A program made the translations under genes and the position numbers. Shown in pieces: positions 1 through 9,545 of a DNA stretch of 14,412 nucleotides (position 1 is the stretch's first letter; each line of letters begins with the position of its first letter). The notes beneath the pieces are model-generated. The model saw only the letters and a program-made list of their open reading frames with translations. It searched no databases and was not told the origin of the DNA. This DNA is from Spirogloea muscicola (taxonomy: Eukaryota > Streptophyta > Zygnematophyceae > Spirogloeales > Spirogloeaceae), in NCBI GenBank assembly GCA_009602725.1, contig WELB01000101.1:466756-481167 (forward strand). The letters are read 5' to 3'.

Positions 1-3000
1 CGCCGCCGCCGCCGCCCCCGCCGCCGCCACCCCCGGCCAAGTCCCCTCCACCGTTTCCCCCTGGGACCAAGCTGTCTCCTTCCCCTCCCGTGCGGCGCCC
101 ACCTCCGCCCCCTCCTCCTGCCAAGCTCACCCCGCCAGTCGTTGGCCCTCCACCGCCGCCCATCAAGGGCCTTCCGTCGCCGCCTTCGCCGCCGCCGCTG
201 CCACCCGGGTCTCCGATCACACCTCCCGGCAGCTCCCCTCCTGGCGGCACGCCCCCGACCGGCACACCCCCCAGTGGCACGCCTCCCAGCGGCACGCCGC
301 CCAGCGGCACGCCCCCAAGCAGCACGCCCCCGAGCGGCACGCCACCCACCGGCACGCCTCCTAGCGGCACGCCCCCAAGCGGCACACCTCCCAGCTCCAC
401 GCCTTCGCCACCTCCTGTCACGGCCTCCCCTCCTCCAGTAGTGACTCCAGGGACACCTACACCAATCGCTTCGCCACCGCCTCCAGTTGGCACGCCCGTC
501 GTGCCAAGCCCACCCCCTCCGGTTGTGGTCCCGTCGCCCCCGCCTGTTGTGGTCGCCTCCCCCCCGCCAGTAGCAGTAGCCTCACCTCCTCCGCCTGTGC
601 TCTCACCTCCTCCAGGTAAGGACGATCTCAGGAAGGCCGATCTCCTCTAGGCTGCTCCAGTGTTGCAGAATGAAGGTGGAGATGACTCTCAGCAAGTTTA
701 AATGTGCTCTTTGATGTGCTACTGATAATGAGAGTCAGTGTGCCACAGCCAACCCTTGCGCTGGCGTCAACTGCAAAGCCGACGGAGATACCGGAGCAGC
801 GTGTGTAGCAAATAGCTCGAGCAGTACAGGTTACTCATGCACGTGCAGTGCCGTTGGAGCTGGGTATGGGCATGCTAACGGCGACGTCACCAGATGCGGT
901 AAGTATTGCCAAGAGGACCTCCGAAGTCTGTGCTCCAGTGGGGGGTAGTCAATCAAGGATGGAAATGCTTCATAGATGGTGCTCACTGAACCGTGGAGGC
1001 AGCATTCACATCTTGCAAGAAGATAGTGATGACTGATTATCCGAAGAGCGATGAAGTCTAGGCATGCTGCTGTTGAGCAGCAAAGGCTGAAAAGTCTTGT
1101 GCTCAGCCCCAATAAGCGGGCCTGCCTTCCACTGCATAGCAGAAATTGTCCTGGAAGACGTTGGTGATGACTACTAGATGGAAGTACCAACGTTCTTGCA
1201 TTCTGTACTTCATGCAGTGTATCAGGGCTGCTTGGATGCTACCGTCTGCATGCCCACAGGCGGCTGCTGCCAGCAATTTGGCGACACTAAGTCAACATGC
1301 CAGAGTCTCGCCAAGACTGCCAATCCTCCCTACTCGTGAGAGACCGCCCACGAGCTGTTTTGCTGCGTGCAAATTGCATCGCCCTAATATGCAGCGAACT
1401 CTGCTGTGGCTCGTATTGTCAGCGACCTGCTTGTGCTGATCTTGGTGCCGGATAATAGTTGGTTGTGACGCTAGTTCTATGCATGCTACAAATACTTGTA
1501 CTGGATTTTGACATCTCGATCAAGTCATCACTTTGGGTAGTAAGCTGTTGTAAGAAGGCTGCCACTGAGGGAGCTCAGGTCAATGTTGCAGGTGTACCTG
1601 TACCCCTCCCTATATCTTCGGGATATCACAAGGAGGCAGCACTGGCGAGGGCGGTAGAGGTTGCTTTGGTAAGTCCTGCGCATATTGTTCTCCACATTCA
1701 TAGAGCTGCCTTGGTCATTATGGAAAACAGCAACGTTTTAAGCATAGGTGGTGGATACCATGCCTGCAGATCCAAATCCCCCCACTGTACAATTGGCTAC
1801 TGAGCATGGGACTCTTTGGGACACAAGCTTCCAGAACCTTGGCAATGTTGCGGGCTGCTCGCCATATACTATGGACGGGAACCCAACCATTACTTATCCT
1901 CCGTGCGTCTATTACTCAGTGACAATAGTGCAAGCTGTTGACGACCTGGGCAACAACCTTCTGTACCCACCACCTCTGGGGCAATGCATGTATATCATGA
2001 ATGTAGGCGACACTCCAATCTGCATCACCGGCTTTGTGCCCCAGGGCGCACCTGTCCCTGGCCTTGGCAATCAATTTGCCAGTCACTACTCTTGGGGTTT
2101 CTACAACTCAACTATTACGGCAACCACATTCTCGGATCAGACAGCCCAGGACTTTATTGAAGTTACCATCACAGGCAAGCTCACCTTGTGCCCAAGTAAC
2201 CTCCTCGATTGTGCTCTTTGCATGCTTGTGCCGCTTGCTCATCTTAAAGCAGCTTGTGATTCATCATGCCAGAGTCCACATCATATCTAGCTCCTTACTG
2301 GCTCGTAATAGTTGCACCCGAGATTCTCACATTGATGCTGAGGCCTGTGCCTAAGACTCTAATACCCGTTTCCGGGCAGGATTTCAAAATCTCATCTCCC
2401 TCAAGCCAGTTACAACGGCCTTCTATGCGGATGGTCTTACTGATGCAACAGCAGCAGGTTCAAGTGCGCAAAATGCAGCTGGCAACAACACCAATGTGGC
2501 CATTTCAAATGGTCGGTGTGCCCTGTCCCAGTCAGGAACAAATACGGCCTGGAGGGTAAACATGGCAAGTGCTCAGCAGGTTTATGCTGTGTCAGTGTTG
2601 AGATCCTCGACGCAGAGCTCCTTTGCAGGCTATGACATTTATGTTGGTCCTGGCAGTACATATTCAGATAGCAGAAATAAGCTGTGTGGAGGCACGGATA
2701 CAGCTTTGCCCAGTGGTGCATTCGCAAGAGTGTGCGCTTCGCAGCCAGCTGGCTTTGTAATAGGATCCTCCAACGGAACCACGTCGCCCAGCTTCCTGAC
2801 AGGCCAGTACGTACACGTGCACATCCCCACCGGTCAGCTCCAGCTCTGCAACGTGGCAGTCTACACACCTGGTACGCTCCCCCATCTTACCTTGTGCTCA
2901 AGCCAATTCTCTTGTGCTCGCGGTTGTCGCTCAAGCAGCAGCTGGAGTGCCTCATTAGTGCTTGGCTTGTGAGAGAGTGGTCTGACATGAGCATGCAGCA

Positions 3001-3104
3001 AGTGGTAGCTTATTTTTTGCATTGCATTCTGGAGTGTAACAGCAGCTATGTTGTGCCCTCCTTCTCATGCAGTTATACCCCCGGCTCCCAACCCTTTCGC
3101 TTAG
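1..3104 (+). CDS. Secreted hydroxyproline-rich protein with EGF-like and fucolectin-like modules (5' partial)
   Basis: Likely extracellular matrix or cell-wall glycoprotein; start codon lies upstream. Proposed exons: <1-615, 749-898, 1218-1335, 1592-1668, 1770-2174, 2380-2871, 3073-3104. All junctions keep frame; about 628 residues are present. Order: a ~205-residue Pro-rich stalk (Pro runs, GTPPS repeats, SPPP motifs typical of HRGPs); a six-Cys EGF-like module (NPCAGVNC...YSCTC); a second Cys-rich EGF-like module over two exons (GCLDATVC...YSCTC...GCFG); an unrecognised ~135-residue module with four Cys and an NST glycosylation site; then a ~164-residue module resembling fucolectin/F5-8C (NGRC, AWRVN, GYDIYVG, NKLCGG, LQLCNVAVYTPG). 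The RxDxR fucose-binding motif of F-type lectins is not visible where expected (an RSSTQSS stretch instead), so ligand choice is uncertain. The last exon (VIPPAPNPFA-stop) is the weakest; reading through 2871 would stop at 2972. The organisation resembles volvocine HRGPs, but I do not recognise a pherophorin domain. Confidence 0.75.
246..395 (+). repeat. 15-bp tandem repeat coding (GTPPS)n
   Basis: Ten consecutive 15-bp units encode GTPPS or close variants (GTPPT, STPPS), followed by a shortened STPS copy. It lies inside the Pro-rich stalk of the first gene. Third-position differences between units show that they have diverged since duplication. Such Pro/Ser/Thr repeats are expected to be hydroxylated and O-glycosylated in HRGPs. 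Confidence 0.9.
749..898 (+). other. EGF-like module exon (phase 1-1)
   Basis: A 150-bp exon between cacag at 748 and gtaagt at 899. It encodes a complete six-cysteine EGF-like module starting at NPCAGVNC and ending at DVTRC. Joined to exon <1-615 (donor gtaagg at 616), the split codon gives Ala and the frame continues without a stop. The other nearby acceptor (after 738) breaks the frame. Confidence 0.75.
1218..1668 (+). other. Second EGF-like module split by an internal intron
   Basis: Exon 1218-1335 (acceptor tgcag, donor gtgaga) encodes VYQGCLDATVC...NPPYS. Exon 1592-1668 (acceptor ttgcag, donor gtaagt) continues with CTCTPPYIFGISQGG...GCFG. Only this pair restores the EGF-like YSCTC ending. 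The intron between them is in phase 2, while the outer boundaries are both phase 1. The module has eight cysteines, more than a standard EGF, so it may be a divergent or extended variant. Confidence 0.65.
1770..2174 (+). other. Unrecognised Cys-containing extracellular module exon
   Basis: A 405-bp exon (acceptor cctgcag at 1769) encoding about 135 residues with four cysteines, many aromatic and Asn/Thr residues, and one NST sequon (YNSTI). It sits between the second EGF-like module and the lectin-like module, and its alternating hydrophobic pattern suggests a beta-rich fold. The end is ambiguous: a GC donor (acag|gcaagc at 2175) or a GT donor (ccaa|gtaacc at 2196). Both leave phase 1 and both join in frame to 2380; the second adds seven residues. 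I do not recognise the family. Confidence 0.6.
2380..2871 (+). other. Fucolectin/F5-8C-like lectin module exon
   Basis: A 492-bp exon (acceptor gggcag, donor gtacgc at 2872) encoding one complete module. The pattern follows the fucolectin-tachylectin-pentraxin group of F5/8C domains: an early DATAAGSSAQNAAGNN stretch where the family has its 'A-DG-N' segment, then CALSQ, AWRVNM (family: wW.VDL), GYDIYVG, NKLCGG, ARVC, GQYVHVHIP and LQLCNVAVY. Four cysteines fall at family-like positions. In that family the module binds fucose through His and RxDxR; the RxDxR is not apparent here. Confidence 0.6.
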
Positions 3105-3945
3105 TCATATCAACCCACCATCCTGCCGAAGTCAAGGTCACCGTTTGTTCTTCATTGAACTGGGGCTTTCTTAGTAGGAAATGTGTTCCCAGGTCAGGGG
3201 CTGTGGGTTTTTGAAAATTTCATTCAGGGCCTACAGCCCTTAATAAGGTTGGGGCCACACTCACTCGCCGTGTCCACAAAGCAAAGTCTCAAGAGGGACA
3301 ACTCCTAGCACCTGAGCTTAGCAACATTGGCGATGCCGCCTACATCAGTGCTCAATAGCTGTCGCCAACATCGAGTAGTTGACCACTCCGCAACATTTGA
3401 AAAATTTGGACCTGCATGTGCACGGTATCTTGAGCAGCAGAGCTTCGCCTCTGGTCCCTTGCTATGCTGTTGCTTCACTTTCTCATCCCCATTTTCTGGG
3501 CATGCACAGTAATTTCCATGCAGTCACGCTAGCTCTTGTTATCAAGGTTGCCAGCTATTGCGACCTGCATGTCTGTGACGGGTGGCTGGACAACCAAGAC
3601 CCCAAGACGATGCCGATGAGCCAGCCCGCTGGCACATACAGGGCCGGGTCACGTACAAGCAAGCTGCATGAGGGTTCCAAAGTAAGCGGTGACCGCCAGG
3701 TGCAGGGCGGACGTGCGTTCGCTTGCTGCAACAGAAGACCGCTGCGGAGAGGAGCTTTCCTGTTTCGGAGGGTCCGCCCCGCCCCCCTCGTCTCCTCCCT
3801 CGTTCTACTGAGCGATCTGTCGCTTTGTATTGGGCTTCCCTTTGACCCTTGCCCATGCCTTGTGGCCTTTTTGGGATAGTCTTCCGGAGCGACCGCCTTC
3901 CTTAGGCACCTTACTTTAGGTCTCCGTATTATGTAGCCTTGTTTA

Positions 3946-4122
3946 GTTTGCACTAGACTCTGCCTGAGCAATGTATTGGCTTGAGTTGGCCTTCCTTTCA
4001 TTTCATGCGCCCCGCGCGCCTTTTCTCTTTGCCACCGCCTCCCCATCAGTCGCACTAGCTTTTGGCCTGGACTTGGCATTGGCTTGGTTTGGCCGTTCTT
4101 CCTAAAGCGCACAGCGCGCCTT
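3946..4122. repeat. Imperfect direct duplication, ~75-bp units offset by ~103 bp
   Basis: Copy 1 (3946-4022) and copy 2 (4049-4122) share, in the same order, a GCACTAG block, ATTGGCTTG, a TTGGCC block with a C/T-rich stretch, and a terminal GCGCGCCTT. Spacing is similar in both, with scattered substitutions and small indels. It lies 600-770 bp upstream of the DDT/WHIM start codon, so it may be promoter sequence or degraded repeat. Confidence 0.6.
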
Positions 4123-4514
4123 CCTCCTGGAAGAGCTACTTGTTGAGAAGGAGCGGCTCCCCAACGATGTCTGCGTTTGGCTCGCGCCGTTGGCCACCGG
4201 CCGGCGACGGTGGAAGTAGACGAGACGGCGGCGGGGTCCGGAACGCAGCTCGTCGCCGTCGCGTCACGTCGGACAGCCGTTGTGGAGCGGGGCTGAGGAG
4301 GGGAGGGGCCGGGCTCCGCCGAGGGAGGGGCTCAAATCAGAGCCGTTAGCGGGGAGCGGGGAGAGAGGGTTGCTCTGGAGGGGAGGGAGGTCAGGCGCAG
4401 GCTGGAGACGGCGCCCACTTTTGGAAAAGCTCCACTTTTCCCTTGTCCTCCATCGCCTCCGCCATCGCCGCGAGCTCCGTAGAAACGGCGACCGCGGACC
4501 CTCCCCGGCGCCGC

Positions 4515-4555
4515 CCTCGCCGCCGCCGCCGCCACCGCCGCCGCTGCTTCGGGCG
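4515..4555. repeat. CCG/GCC trinucleotide-rich tract
   Basis: A run of mostly GCC/CCG triplets with a few interruptions, in the region taken as 5'UTR of the DDT/WHIM gene. It opens long Arg-, Pro- or Ala-rich frames on both strands that I do not believe are coding. The single N at 4594 follows about 40 bp later. Confidence 0.75.
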
Positions 4556-4720
4556 GCCAGCTGCCAGCTCTTATCGACCATCAATGCTTACCGNGCAGGC
4601 GGCGGAGCTCTGGGCGTGGCGTGCAGGGCGAGAGGGGCCGGTCGCTCGCCACATTGGCCCCTCCTGATCGCGCCCTTGGCGGAAGCTTGGTGGAGCCTCG
4701 GCCTGAGCGGCATCCTGGAG

Positions 4721-7700
4721 ATGGCTGCGGCGTCCTCTGAGGAGGACGACGAGGTTAACGTGCCGGCCAGCCGATCGACTCGGACGAGGCCCGCAAGAGC
4801 TGCCGCACCAGTCTACACAGAAACGGTACGTCGCAGTCGGAAGAGCTTCACGAGACACAGCTCCTCGGATCAGCCAGCTCGACGTTCGGCAAGTCCCGTA
4901 CAGTCAGCCGCAGATGCGCCGCCGGCAATCAAAGTGCTGCGGAGCATGTGGGAGCTCGCATCAATCTTCGACTTTGTGAGGGTGAGACTTTGGTTTCCCT
5001 GTGACTCTCTGCACAATCGTCACCCTAGTTGTCTGCCTGACATTCACTTCACGCCTGGCCTTTATTGACACCCTCGATTGAAAAGTTCTCCATTGCAAAG
5101 CACAAGTGGCTGCAGCCAGACGTGTCCCCCAAAGGAAAGGGGTTATCAGATTAGGGTTCTCCCATACCTTCTCATGTCCTGTTGGCTCAGTCATTCCCTC
5201 AGCCCAGATGCACAGTGACATTGATTAGTGTCCTTTCAGCGTACCTTTCTAGCAGCAGGGCACGTCTCTTTGCCAACAATACTACCCTATTTAGGTTGTC
5301 CATACTCAGCACCTGCTAAAGCCTTGTATGTGTGGTCAGCTGGTTCATGCTCACACAAGAGCATGAGCATCGGGGCCGGATGTATCTTGCTGTGAAGAGT
5401 GTTAGTGATCTGAACCGATTCCCTCACTATTGCTGGCAAGGTCATGTGGATGCTTGGGTGTCTCATGCACAGGTCTTCAGGAAAGTATTGAAGCTTGGTG
5501 TGGACTTTTCTGCTGAGGAGCTGGAGACCGCTTTGCTGAATCCAACCCTAGGGAACGTGCTCAAAGACATCCATGTAGCCCTCTTGAAGGTACATGCTTG
5601 CTGGACACCTACTCTTGATGTGACCAATGCCTACAATCAGTCTGCTCAGATATGTGGCTTGCGTGACAAGGACCAAGCCTTGTCACTGCTGTAGAGCTTG
5701 TCTCAACCACAAGCGCCAAGCATCACTCTCTTGGATCATTGGTCTGTCACCCTATACCAGATCCAGTCAGTGCTGGGCTAGCAGAGGCTAGGTCAGTTGC
5801 AGTTTGACATCTTCAAAGTAGCTTGCATTTGTCTGAGGCTGTGAACGAGCTGTAATATAATGCCTAAGTTGACGTGCATGAGTGGTTGATGCATCCATCA
5901 TTGCTTGTTCTTTCATTACCTGTTGGGAGCAGGCAATTCCACCAGTATCTCGACCACCAGTGGACAGGACTACTTGGGCTGCTGTACTTTGCCGAAAGCT
6001 GAGAAACAGGTGGCATGGAGTGAGTCACTTTTGGATCAGCACACATGCTCTTGGACATGTCCTTTTCATGCATATTCTCGTAGTTTGGCATTATTATTGC
6101 ATTACAAAGGGCAGGGCTAGGCATTCTATCAATGACTGGGTCAGTAGCTAGATCCACGCCAGCTCCAATTTGCGAAGATGGGACTATCTTCTTCCGTGCC
6201 TCTTGCTGTCCTTCTGGTTCGGTTTGTTTTTCTCACACAGTTATTGTTGATGCAGGTTGCAGAGGGGGAATGCCCACTGGATCCACCCATTGGGTCAGTC
6301 TGCTATCCTCTTGCTTATTACAACGTTGGAAGGTACACTGCATAGCTGATGACATGAAGGTTCATGAGGGCATCAGAACCAAGAGGATGTTGATTGTGAA
6401 GGTTGGCTGTCTGATTCACATGCTTTGACAAGACCACAGGTTGGAAGCTGAAGAGTACGACTCTCTGGAGCCCTCTGCTCGTGTACAGATTCTGAGAGCA
6501 GTCTGTGAAATGCGACTTGATGTACAGCCTCCAACTTGACCCGCATTTGTTCCAGCCATTGCCATTGACTTGACGCGACCCGCAATAGTGCTATCGCACA
6601 AGCCAGATTCGCTTCCATCAATTTCTAGTCACAACATTTCATCAGCTTGTCCAAAAGGAGTCTGCTATGACTCCTGTCTGGCCAATCTTGGCGCATCGGC
6701 TCAGTATGCAAACTGCGTAATCTGGTTGTCCTGTCATACAGCAAGATGATATGAGAGACTTTGTGGATGACTCGATGAAGCATGGGGTTCCTTTGTCAGA
6801 GTTCCGGCTGGACAGCCTTGCAATAGATTCGCAAGGAGCAGAATACTGGTGAGTTGGCAGTTGCACACCTCAACAATATACCAGCTTCAAGTCTGGCATG
6901 TCTGCATACCAGTTTGACCAATTTTCTGCGGCACTACCCATCCAGCAAACCCTTGACTACATACGCCGGTTGTGCAGGTTTGAGAATGACGCCTCTGTAG
7001 GTCAGAGGCTTTACCGCGAAAAGCCTTCGTCAACCAAGTCAAAGACTGTTGGACGGAAGGCAACAATGCCCAAAACAGGTGACTGGGAACTGATGGCAAG
7101 CAAGTACGAAGAGTTCCAGGAGCTAGGGGTACGTCACTCCTGTCATTCAGAATGTATTACGCTTTGCAAGATGGGCAGGAGATGCTCCTGTTAGTGACTT
7201 GTACTGCTATGGTTCATTTCACCATGCTCTGCTAGTATCATGTCAGCATAGGGGTATGTGGGAGGGAACGTCTTCATTTGTTGTCATGTGCAGCATGTTG
7301 ATGGTATGTGCAGAATTGTGCAGGAGAGGTTAAGCACCAGTCGGCAGCGAGGAGATGTGAGGCTGGCTAAGCTTATCAACAATGAGATACTACCTGAGCT
7401 GGAGGAGATACAACAGGTCAGTAGTCGTCGAATATCAGAATGATCGGGACTTGCACATGGCCCATATTTGCATGGTGTATGTTTTCTTTGCAACAGTGAG
7501 ATGCATTGGCGCTGAGGAAGTTGAGGATCAATCACTTGACCATGCTGCTGGTCCGCTGTTTGCAGCGGCGCGAGAAGATCCTCAAGCGGCAAGAGCGATT
7601 GGCAGCTAATTTGAGCAACATTCTCAACTCTGGCTTGGCCGCTGGCCGCTCACGCCGTGACAGGAAGCCAGTGGATTACACATTTGGTCAGCTTCATGCT

Positions 7701-9545
7701 TGTTGCTATTGCCACTGCAGATTTCCTTCTATGTTCCCGGAATGCCTATGTCCTACTACTTGTAGTCACTGCCCTCAGCGTGTGAAGCCTGAGTTTATGG
7801 AAGTTGGATGCACTGCTTCGCTCTTTTGCTCTGCTATCTAGCTCTACCTAGGTCAGTACGTCCTCTTGGTGTTAAGGTGCTGATATGCTTGCTGGGCTTG
7901 GGGCCACCACCGATTGAGATGCAGATGGTTACGACAAAGCCATCAGCAGCGCTCTTAAGATTAATCCAGCCAGCAACAATCTTCCAAGGTTGTCCAAGTA
8001 AGATGTAATTGTGAGCCTAACATACTGTGGCAAAGAAAGACCTAACGCACTGTGGGCTGTGCCAGCCCACCCACAGTCCTTGCAAAGCACCTGTAGCACT
8101 TCCAATTGTGCAGCTTGTTCCATTTCGAATGGCATTGCTACATAAGCAGCCTAACAAGCTATGCATTCAGCAGAGACAACTGCTGCATAGCTGATGTTGC
8201 TCATCTGGCCTCCTGCTGCAGTGGCCGACAGGGGCGATCCTTTTCTCGGGCTGGTGAAGGTGGTGTGATGGGGGAAGAGTTTGGTGACAACCAACCGCCA
8301 AGGCTGACAAGGGAGATGCGTATGGCCCTGCGGGGAGCTGACCAATCTGCAGCAACAGTGTGCGAGGACGACGTTGGTGCTTCTCAGGAGGCTGTCAGAG
8401 CTGACACAGCAGCTGCCAGGCAGAGCAGGCTTCCTCAGCGCTATGCTGACACTGTGCCTTCAGCACAAGTCTTGGATGATGACGACGAGCCTTGCAGCGA
8501 CGATGAGATTGAGGGAGAGGTCGTGTACAGTGACGAGTACCTGGCACAGAGGAGGATGAGGAGGACGCTCGACAGTGACGAGGATGAAGAACGAGGCAGC
8601 AAGAGGGACGAAGATGACAATGACTACCGTGAAGAGGATGAGCTTCGACCCGATGATGAGGACGATGACGACGATGGGGGCCTACTTGATCACAACGACG
8701 ACGAGGACTACCGTGAAAGCAGGCTGAAGTCAGCAGCTAGTACCGCAGGCAGGCCTCGCAGGTCAGAGGCGAGGAGGAGGAGGTGGCCGGACGATGACGA
8801 CGACGAGGCACCATCAGCGGTCAGGCGGAGCAGCAGAGCTACAAAAAGCTATGTGGACTACAGTAAGTTTGGGAATGGGAGCGAGGATGAAGCTGAGAGC
8901 GATGAGGGCCAAGATCGGCAGCGGAGAACTAGGATAAGTGCAAAGCGAGCCAGCAATACAAGAGGACCTTCAACAAGCCATGAGATGCAGAAATCTGAAG
9001 AGGGGGAGGACAGTGAAGAAGGAGGTGACAAGCCTGCTGAATGGCATCGAGCTTACGATGAGAGACTGTCTGCGGATGTCTCAGACAAGGCAGGAGGCGT
9101 CAATGACTCGGATGAAGGCTATGGTGACTTGAATGGTCTAGCAGAGAACAGTGGGGCAGGGGACAGCAAGCATAGCTCGAGAGGACGCGACCATCTCAGT
9201 CAAAGGAAGAGGAAGCCCAGGTCCCGAAGTCCACCAGCTGCAGCTGCACAACAAAGGAGGACTATGCTTGACCTGAACCGTGAAGCATCGCATGGCTCAC
9301 CTGGAGATGAGGACGTGATGGACAGGCCGGACACTTCAGACGCTGATCATCGGGTCTTTGAGGGGAGAGGAGAAGGGGGGCGGCTCCGTAATGCCGAAGT
9401 AGGCAGAGGGACCTATGTGGAGGAAGCGGAAAACGAGCCGGAGAGGGAGTATAGTGAGGATGATGGTGATGACTACTTCGGCGGTTTTACTGATAATGCT
9501 CAGCGGCCCCAGGACAGCCATGCGAATGGCATCAAGCGGACATAA
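4721..9545 (+). CDS. DDT and WHIM domain chromatin protein, DDR4-like
   Basis: Likely nuclear chromatin protein; DDT+WHIM proteins act as accessory subunits of ISWI-type remodellers. Exons: 4721-4981, 5473-5589, 5933-6019, 6256-6293, 6440-6521, 6742-6848, 6978-7128, 7294-7420, 7501-7686, 7925-7997, 8222-9545; total 850 residues. Start chosen at MAAASSEEDDEV. A basic Ser/Arg stretch (residues 17-60) precedes a DDT domain (about 76-131: WELASIFDFVR, AEELETALLNP, IHVALLK). WHIM segments follow at 168-250 (EPSARVQILRAVCEMRLD; MRDFVDDSMKHGVPL; GAEYWWFENDASVGQRLYRE). A basic helix and a RSRRDRKPVDYTFDGYDKAI motif (~372-393) match plant DDR4-type proteins. The last 440 residues are a low-complexity acidic/basic tail in one exon. 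Uncertain points: exon 4 could end at 6332; the 7420/7501 junction is irregular; donor gtaaga at 7998 avoids a stop at 7999. The assignment is firm for the domains, less so for the exact orthologue. Confidence 0.85.
8222..9545 (+). other. Long terminal exon: acidic/basic low-complexity tail
   Basis: Continuous 440-codon frame after acceptor ctgctgcag at 8221, ending at TAA 9543-9545. It has clusters of Asp/Glu (DDEDDDDDGG, DDDDDEAP, GEDSEEGGDKP) separated by Arg-rich patches (RRSEARRRRWP, QRKRKPRSRSPP), as seen in histone- or chromatin-binding disordered tails. No folded domain is evident. It joins exon 10 (7925-7997) with matching phase 2. It could be a separate gene only if the TAA at 7999 were used, but the strong gtaaga donor overlaps that stop. 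Confidence 0.7.

Larger units (their letters stand above)
3105..4720. other. Intergenic/5'UTR region, no supported gene
   Basis: No convincing exon was found on either strand. Open frames here (for example 3555-4112 minus, 3379-3879 plus) have no family resemblance and no matching splice sites. The stretch would hold the 3'UTR of the extracellular-protein gene and the promoter and 5'UTR of the DDT/WHIM gene. No TGTAA was found just after 3104. It contains an imperfect duplication (3946-4122), a CCG-rich tract (about 4515-4555) and one N at 4594. Confidence 0.6.

Noticed and set aside
142-441. Arg/Ala/Pro-rich plus-strand frame overlapping the stalk
   Set aside because: Out-of-frame shadow of the GTPPS repeat; the Pro-rich frame continues into EGF-like exons, this one does not.
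1770-2871. Pherophorin (DUF3707) domain
   Set aside because: Expected from the Pro-rich algal context, but the characteristic Cys pattern of pherophorins is not visible. The C-terminal module fits fucolectin/F5-8C better.
2437-2885. Minus-strand frames opposite the lectin exon
   Set aside because: Antisense shadows; the plus strand encodes a coherent lectin-like module with correct splice phases.
3555-4112. 185-codon minus-strand open frame
   Set aside because: No recognisable motif and low-complexity basic composition. It overlaps other equally open frames and the 3946-4122 duplication; looks like chance.
4280-4720. Upstream extension of the DDT/WHIM reading frame beyond residue 1
   Set aside because: The frame crosses the N at 4594 and a CCG tract, with composition unlike the protein. 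The ATG at 4721 in a good context (ggagATGGC) starts a sensible N-terminus.
8151-8355. Short minus-strand frames and an ATG-started plus frame from 8106
   Set aside because: The plus frame before 8222 lies in the intron; coding begins after acceptor ctgctgcag at 8221, which matches the phase of the previous exon.
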